Shown here: in pieces, positions 53,343 to 64,000 of the stretch
Layout of the letters: every line of letters starts with the position of its first letter
Numbering within the stretch: position 1 is the first letter of the stretch
Assembly: GCA_008933995.1 (NCBI GenBank)
Contig: WARS01000030.1
Coordinates: 2,249,501-2,313,500 of the forward strand
Origin: Datnioides undecimradiatus
Lineage: Eukaryota; Chordata; Actinopteri; Lobotiformes; Datnioididae
DNA: 64,000 nucleotides
Reading direction: 5' to 3'
Made by a program: the position numbers and the translations under genes
Notes under the pieces: model-generated
Databases searched by the model: none
What the model saw: only the letters and a program-made list of their open reading frames with translations
What the model was told of the DNA's origin: nothing

Positions 53343-56300
53343 TTTATTCATAGAAAAGCACTGAGATTCCAACACAAATCAATATAAAATGGTAGTAGCG
53401 TTACATAAATAGTAATAAATTCTTGCTTTATAGACAGTAGCTCAAGAAGTTGCACAAAGAAAATTACAAATAAAAAACCAAAAAAAAAAACCAAAACAAG
53501 TGTTGATGATAAGCTATCATACTTCTGTGGCAACAAATACTGGAAATACCTTTTCATAATCAGTAGCACAAAGAGGCAACAAACACTTTCAATTTTCCCT
53601 TAAGTTAGAGAGAATCCAAAACAAAACAAACTGGGAAACAGTAGGTGAACTAGATCTCTACCAGCAAACAGTACTCTCCTATGGAAGAAAGAAAGGGGGG
53701 TAAAATAAGAAAAACCTCAGAAACTGGCTGATACGGTTAAACACAGACTGAAAAAGAAAGATCGAGTTGGGGGGGGGGGGGCGTCTTTGCTGTAATGCTT
53801 TCAGTTGATGCATCACGTAAAGGCAGCTGGCTGGAGCTTCCAAGTTGAGCAAAATAATATCCCTCTTTCATCCGCGACTGAGGAAAACAGCCTTCTCATG
53901 CTAACGTAGCAGCCCGGACACGAACTCAACCTCGTTGCCTCCTCAGTCTGCAGCAACACCTTGCAGCAACGGCAGCAGAGAGTCTGGTTTGTGTGTTAGA
54001 AGCTGACTTTGTGCAGATGCAAGCGCTGCTGCAGTGCACTGAGTGCTTTAAGGTAGGACAGTGGAGGAAGGGGCTGTACTGAGAGCTGGTCACTGCCGCA
54101 TCGCCGCATCGCTTCAAACCAATGCCCTCCCTGCGTGAGGGGGACTGAGGCCACGAGCAACTGAGGGTTCGAAACACAAACTATGGTAATGAGAACGACG
54201 AGGTGAACTCAGCCAGCTCTTGTAGGCTGGGGGGGAGTTGGGAAAGCGATGAAAAAGAAAGAAAACAAGTTACAATGAGGAACGAACACAAGGCCATCCA
54301 CAGGCTGTCTCTGTTGTTCGTACAGTTGCTGCTTCAGACTCTCTGACATTTGTGTATTGTTCTGTCTCGCTGCGGTGCCGCTGCACAACTCGACACCTCC
54401 GAGAAGACACTAAAGGCTTGAGTCCTGATTAAATAAAACCAACAAAGAAGTAAAGCAAAAATAAACTTTGTACATTGATCGGTCAGAAAGGCATTTCCCA
54501 ACATTTTCTTCTTTTTTTCTTCTCTAAACGTTGCAGCGGCTGCAGGCTGGCTACTGCGCATTGTCCAAACACAAGCATGCTGGGTCTTGTCTTTGCCCTC
54601 CCTGGCCAACCCCTCATCTTTAATAGTGGTTCAGTCCACTGTGTCTCCTCCACGCTTCTCATCTTTAAGAGGTGACAAGACCATCCAAGTGGTTCTGCAT
54701 AGTCAGGTTTAGTACGTATCTGTTTACAAATGAATGCCTTCCTCATTCTCCTCCACTCCAGATGACATGCTTCCTTTCGGAACACAGATTTTTTTTTTCT
54801 TTGCAAATCAAAAACATAAAATAAAAAAAAAAAAATACAAATACAAATAATAATAGTTATTATAGCAAAAAACAAACAAACAAACAAACAGAAAGAAATG
54901 TACACAGGAGCACCTGAGAAATGCCTTGAAGTCTTTGCTCTTACAAAAAACGCCACGTCAAATTCCCCCCGTCCAAAACAGTTCAAGTACACCCCCTCGG
55001 AAAACAAGAAACATAAAAATAAAGAAAAAAAAAACCCCAAAACACATAACATACTTATCATAAATAATTATAACTTTACAATTTTCTGAATTGACACTTT
55101 AATATTTACAATATCTTAAATGCTTAATGCTACTACTTTTTGTTTTGTTTCTTTAAGTGATGTCCCTGAGAACTGAGTTTAGCCTCTCTTCTCTTTCTTT
55201 TGCTCAGTTTTCCTTTTTCCCCCCATTCTTCCATCTGCGTTTCTTCAGATCATTAAAGGCCCAGAGTTGTGACTGACTACCCGGGTACTGGGTGAAGGTA
55301 GCTCTCATGGAATGTAAAAGCAGACAAGAAAAATGCCCCACCCCACACCCACCCACAAACCCACCCCCTGTTCGAAAAGCCTTTTCCTTTAGTGTCCCGC
55401 CATCAACGACGGGGCCAACTCATTCGCTGCGCCCTGTCTGTGTGTCTGCGATTCCTACTCAGTCATACAAAGTTACCAAACAATCAATAAATAAATGCTG
55501 AAGCAGGCAGGAACGTACTGAAGAGGTATTTGTGTGAAGTGCTTGTATGGTGACGTTTAGTCGGACCAGTAAAGATTCAAGCTCTTGCTGTACTGTATAC
55601 TGCCGTTAACAACAACACCTTGCCACTGGGGAAGAAAAGGGAGCCTGAGCGTCCCCGGGAAAAAAAAAAAAAGACTTCCTGTGCCGAGGCATGCGGTCTC
55701 AAATATGCACAACCAAGCCATCAAGTCGTACTGTGTGTTTGCGTTGTGTGCCTGAAACCCTTCGAGAGATACTTGGCCACCTGTCTTCACACGATCACAG
55801 CCGGTAGCTTTCACAGGGAAGTCGCTTCGCTAACTTTAGACCCCTTTCCTCCACAAGACCAAGGAACCAAAAAAAATTCAGGAACAACTAAGATAAACAT
55901 TTTTGTTTTGACCATAACTACAATTTTTCTTCCTCTGGTTTGTCCAAATGCCTCTCAAAACACTGTTAACTGATCGAGGATGATGAGCGATGTGAGACTA
56001 AACGGTAAACGCCGGACAAAAAGAGTCTTCATCTGATGACTGATCTTCTGCTGTGTTTAATTTAGAGCCCAACAGATATGGAATTTTCAGATTTTATATA
56101 TAACATATAAAATAAAATAAACCCTCTTTGATGTGGATTAAATACCTATGAGACTATGCATAAGGATGTTTTTTAAAACCAAATACCTTTTAAAGTGAAT
56201 ACATTTCAGTTTTTTATTCTTTATATAACTTTATATAAATGATGCAATTGTAATTTCAGATAATTCTGGCTGTTACGTTAAGTTCTACTTTGATCAGCAA

Positions 56301-57725
56301 TGCTAAGTACAGCACAGCTCACTCAAAGAGTCCACGGTAACTGGTACCAAAGCACTAGATGTCTGACAGGACTTTAGGGATAGAAACTGTGACCAAAAGA
56401 ACCTAAACTGGAACCAGATTTCTGCTCTCCAAATGCAAGAGTGCTGGATTCATGGAAATGTTTTAGGTACCAATGAAACGAAACTAAAAGTTCCTGAGCT
56501 CTGGCAAAAGTTCTTGAGAAGGAAAAGGGACTTGAGCTGCAGGCAGAGTTAAAAACCAACCGTCGCTGAAATCAACAAGGTCCAGGTAGTTCCGAAGCTT
56601 CCTAACAGAACACAGGAAGGTGAAATTAATGCCGCTGAGGTGATGCAAATAAAGCGCAGACTCATATTGCTTTGCTCTTGATTTAGCGAGTGAATGGTGA
56701 CCACTGGAATCGTGGATTTCAATGGTTTTGGCCACAAATAGCTGTACAGCAGTGCAGTGGGAGCTCTGGAGATGGGAACGCTGTGACCATTCCATACATC
56801 ACAGCTGTGTATTGTCACTGTTAACAAGCTTATAGGAGGACTTAGGTAATATACTGTATATATATGTGCACGTGGAGCCTCAACTATTCTACCTTAGCTA
56901 GAACAGCCTGAATCACGTTGCTCTCAGGCCTGTGGAGTGGAAAACATGCACTCTGTGAAGCTAAATGGTTCTTCCTCTGGAGAAGAAGCACTGACCAGCA
57001 GGTGTAGAGGCTAGGAGCTAGTCTGGAGTGGCTTTAGTCAAGTTTATAAACCCGTTGGTGCTGACTTCTTCCATAGACACCACAAGGTGTACTGCTGTAT
57101 TCTGACCTCTCTACTCTAAGATGCCCTGAATGAAACAAGAGGCCATTTCTGATAGAGAAGTTAAAGCTGACAAATAATACAGTCGAGGTATGACACCGTG
57201 CATGTTCTCCAACTCAGTGGGGTTTTTCTCCTTTTGGAATGACATGTTCCTTCCACTCTGAAAACCACTTCCTCTTCTTTTTGTTAACCCCAGCTGAAAA
57301 GTGTCTTCTGGCTCAAAGTAAGTACCCCGTCCAACAAAAGCTTTTGGTTTTTAAATCGTCATGTGCCACCGAAAAACAAGAAGTTCCTTTTTCGTTTCTT
57401 CCGCCACAATCTTTTGACTTTTTCAAACTAGACTGAAGATTAGTCGGAGGAGGAAAAACGCTTTGTTTTTGCTGTTGTTTCTTTGACATTTCAAGACGTT
57501 CCCCCCCCCTTTTTGCAGTCTCAATGAAGTAGAGCAATGCACCGCGAACACTTCCTGGTTCACATTCAAGAAACAAAACAACCAAACAGGACAAAAACTT
57601 AAGACTTAGTCAACAAATGGCTCAACGTAAGAAGTAAAAATACAAAGAATCCAAAAAACCTTAAATAGAACAAATAAGTTTAACTACTTCCCAAGAAGAT
57701 GGTCCCTGTGAGTGAGGGTGTGAGG
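53343..57725 (-). other. zswim5: Probable zswim5 3' UTR with poly(A) signal
   Basis: Downstream of the zswim5 stop (57726-57728 on the reverse strand) there is no further coding exon. A canonical AATAAA on the reverse strand lies at 53343-53348, followed by a GT-rich stretch. The interval has several A or T runs, a G13 run (53769-53781) and few recognisable transposon copies, as expected for a transcribed 3' UTR of about 4.4 kb. The exact end is inferred; nearer signals may also be used. Confidence 0.45.

Positions 57726-64000
<6,275 letters not shown>

Overview
The window is nuclear DNA of a bony fish, most likely a percomorph teleost. Genes are split by short introns with GT-AG boundaries. 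The intergenic DNA is rich in CA/TG microsatellites, in 'gctaagctaac'-type dispersed repeats and in LINE tails ending in AATTG repeats. The encoded proteins are close to vertebrate ones.

Four protein-coding genes can be supported; exons were read by hand from splice sites, reading phase and similarity to the vertebrate families. (1) pkia, + strand, coding exons at 18869-19031 and 20171-20247, 79 aa: inhibitor of cAMP-dependent protein kinase. (2) lyn, + strand, 12 coding exons from 26965 to 37610, 511 aa: Src-family tyrosine kinase. (3) urod, + strand, 10 coding exons from 39436 to 45875, 368 aa: uroporphyrinogen decarboxylase of haem synthesis. (4) zswim5, - strand, the last seven coding exons from 62296 down to 57726, about 551 C-terminal residues; the rest of the gene lies beyond position 64000. 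urod and zswim5 are tail to tail, as I recall for human chromosome 1, while pkia and lyn are on human chromosome 8. The window therefore joins two human linkage groups, with lyn ending only 1.8 kb before urod starts. The genes do not form one pathway.

Layout: 1-17.9 kb holds no convincing coding exon, only repeats, an RFX-motif cluster near 3.3 kb and a GC-rich promoter-like patch near 10 kb. 17.9-22.8 kb is pkia. 23.1-38.3 kb is lyn, with a candidate lymphoid/myeloid promoter near 23.2 kb. 39.2-46.8 kb is urod. 46.8-53.3 kb is intergenic with transposon remnants. 53.3-64 kb is zswim5, starting with a long probable 3' UTR.

I found no CRISPR array, operon, virus or clearly new multi-gene system. 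The most interesting signals are: TG dinucleotide runs standing in for the polypyrimidine tract at three splice acceptors (two in lyn, one in urod), plus one TG run just after a zswim5 splice donor; an in-frame internal GTACGT donor in the first coding exon of lyn that matches the LynA/LynB choice; an X-box cluster; two long near-perfect hairpins; and oppositely oriented repeat copies in the probable pkia 3' UTR.
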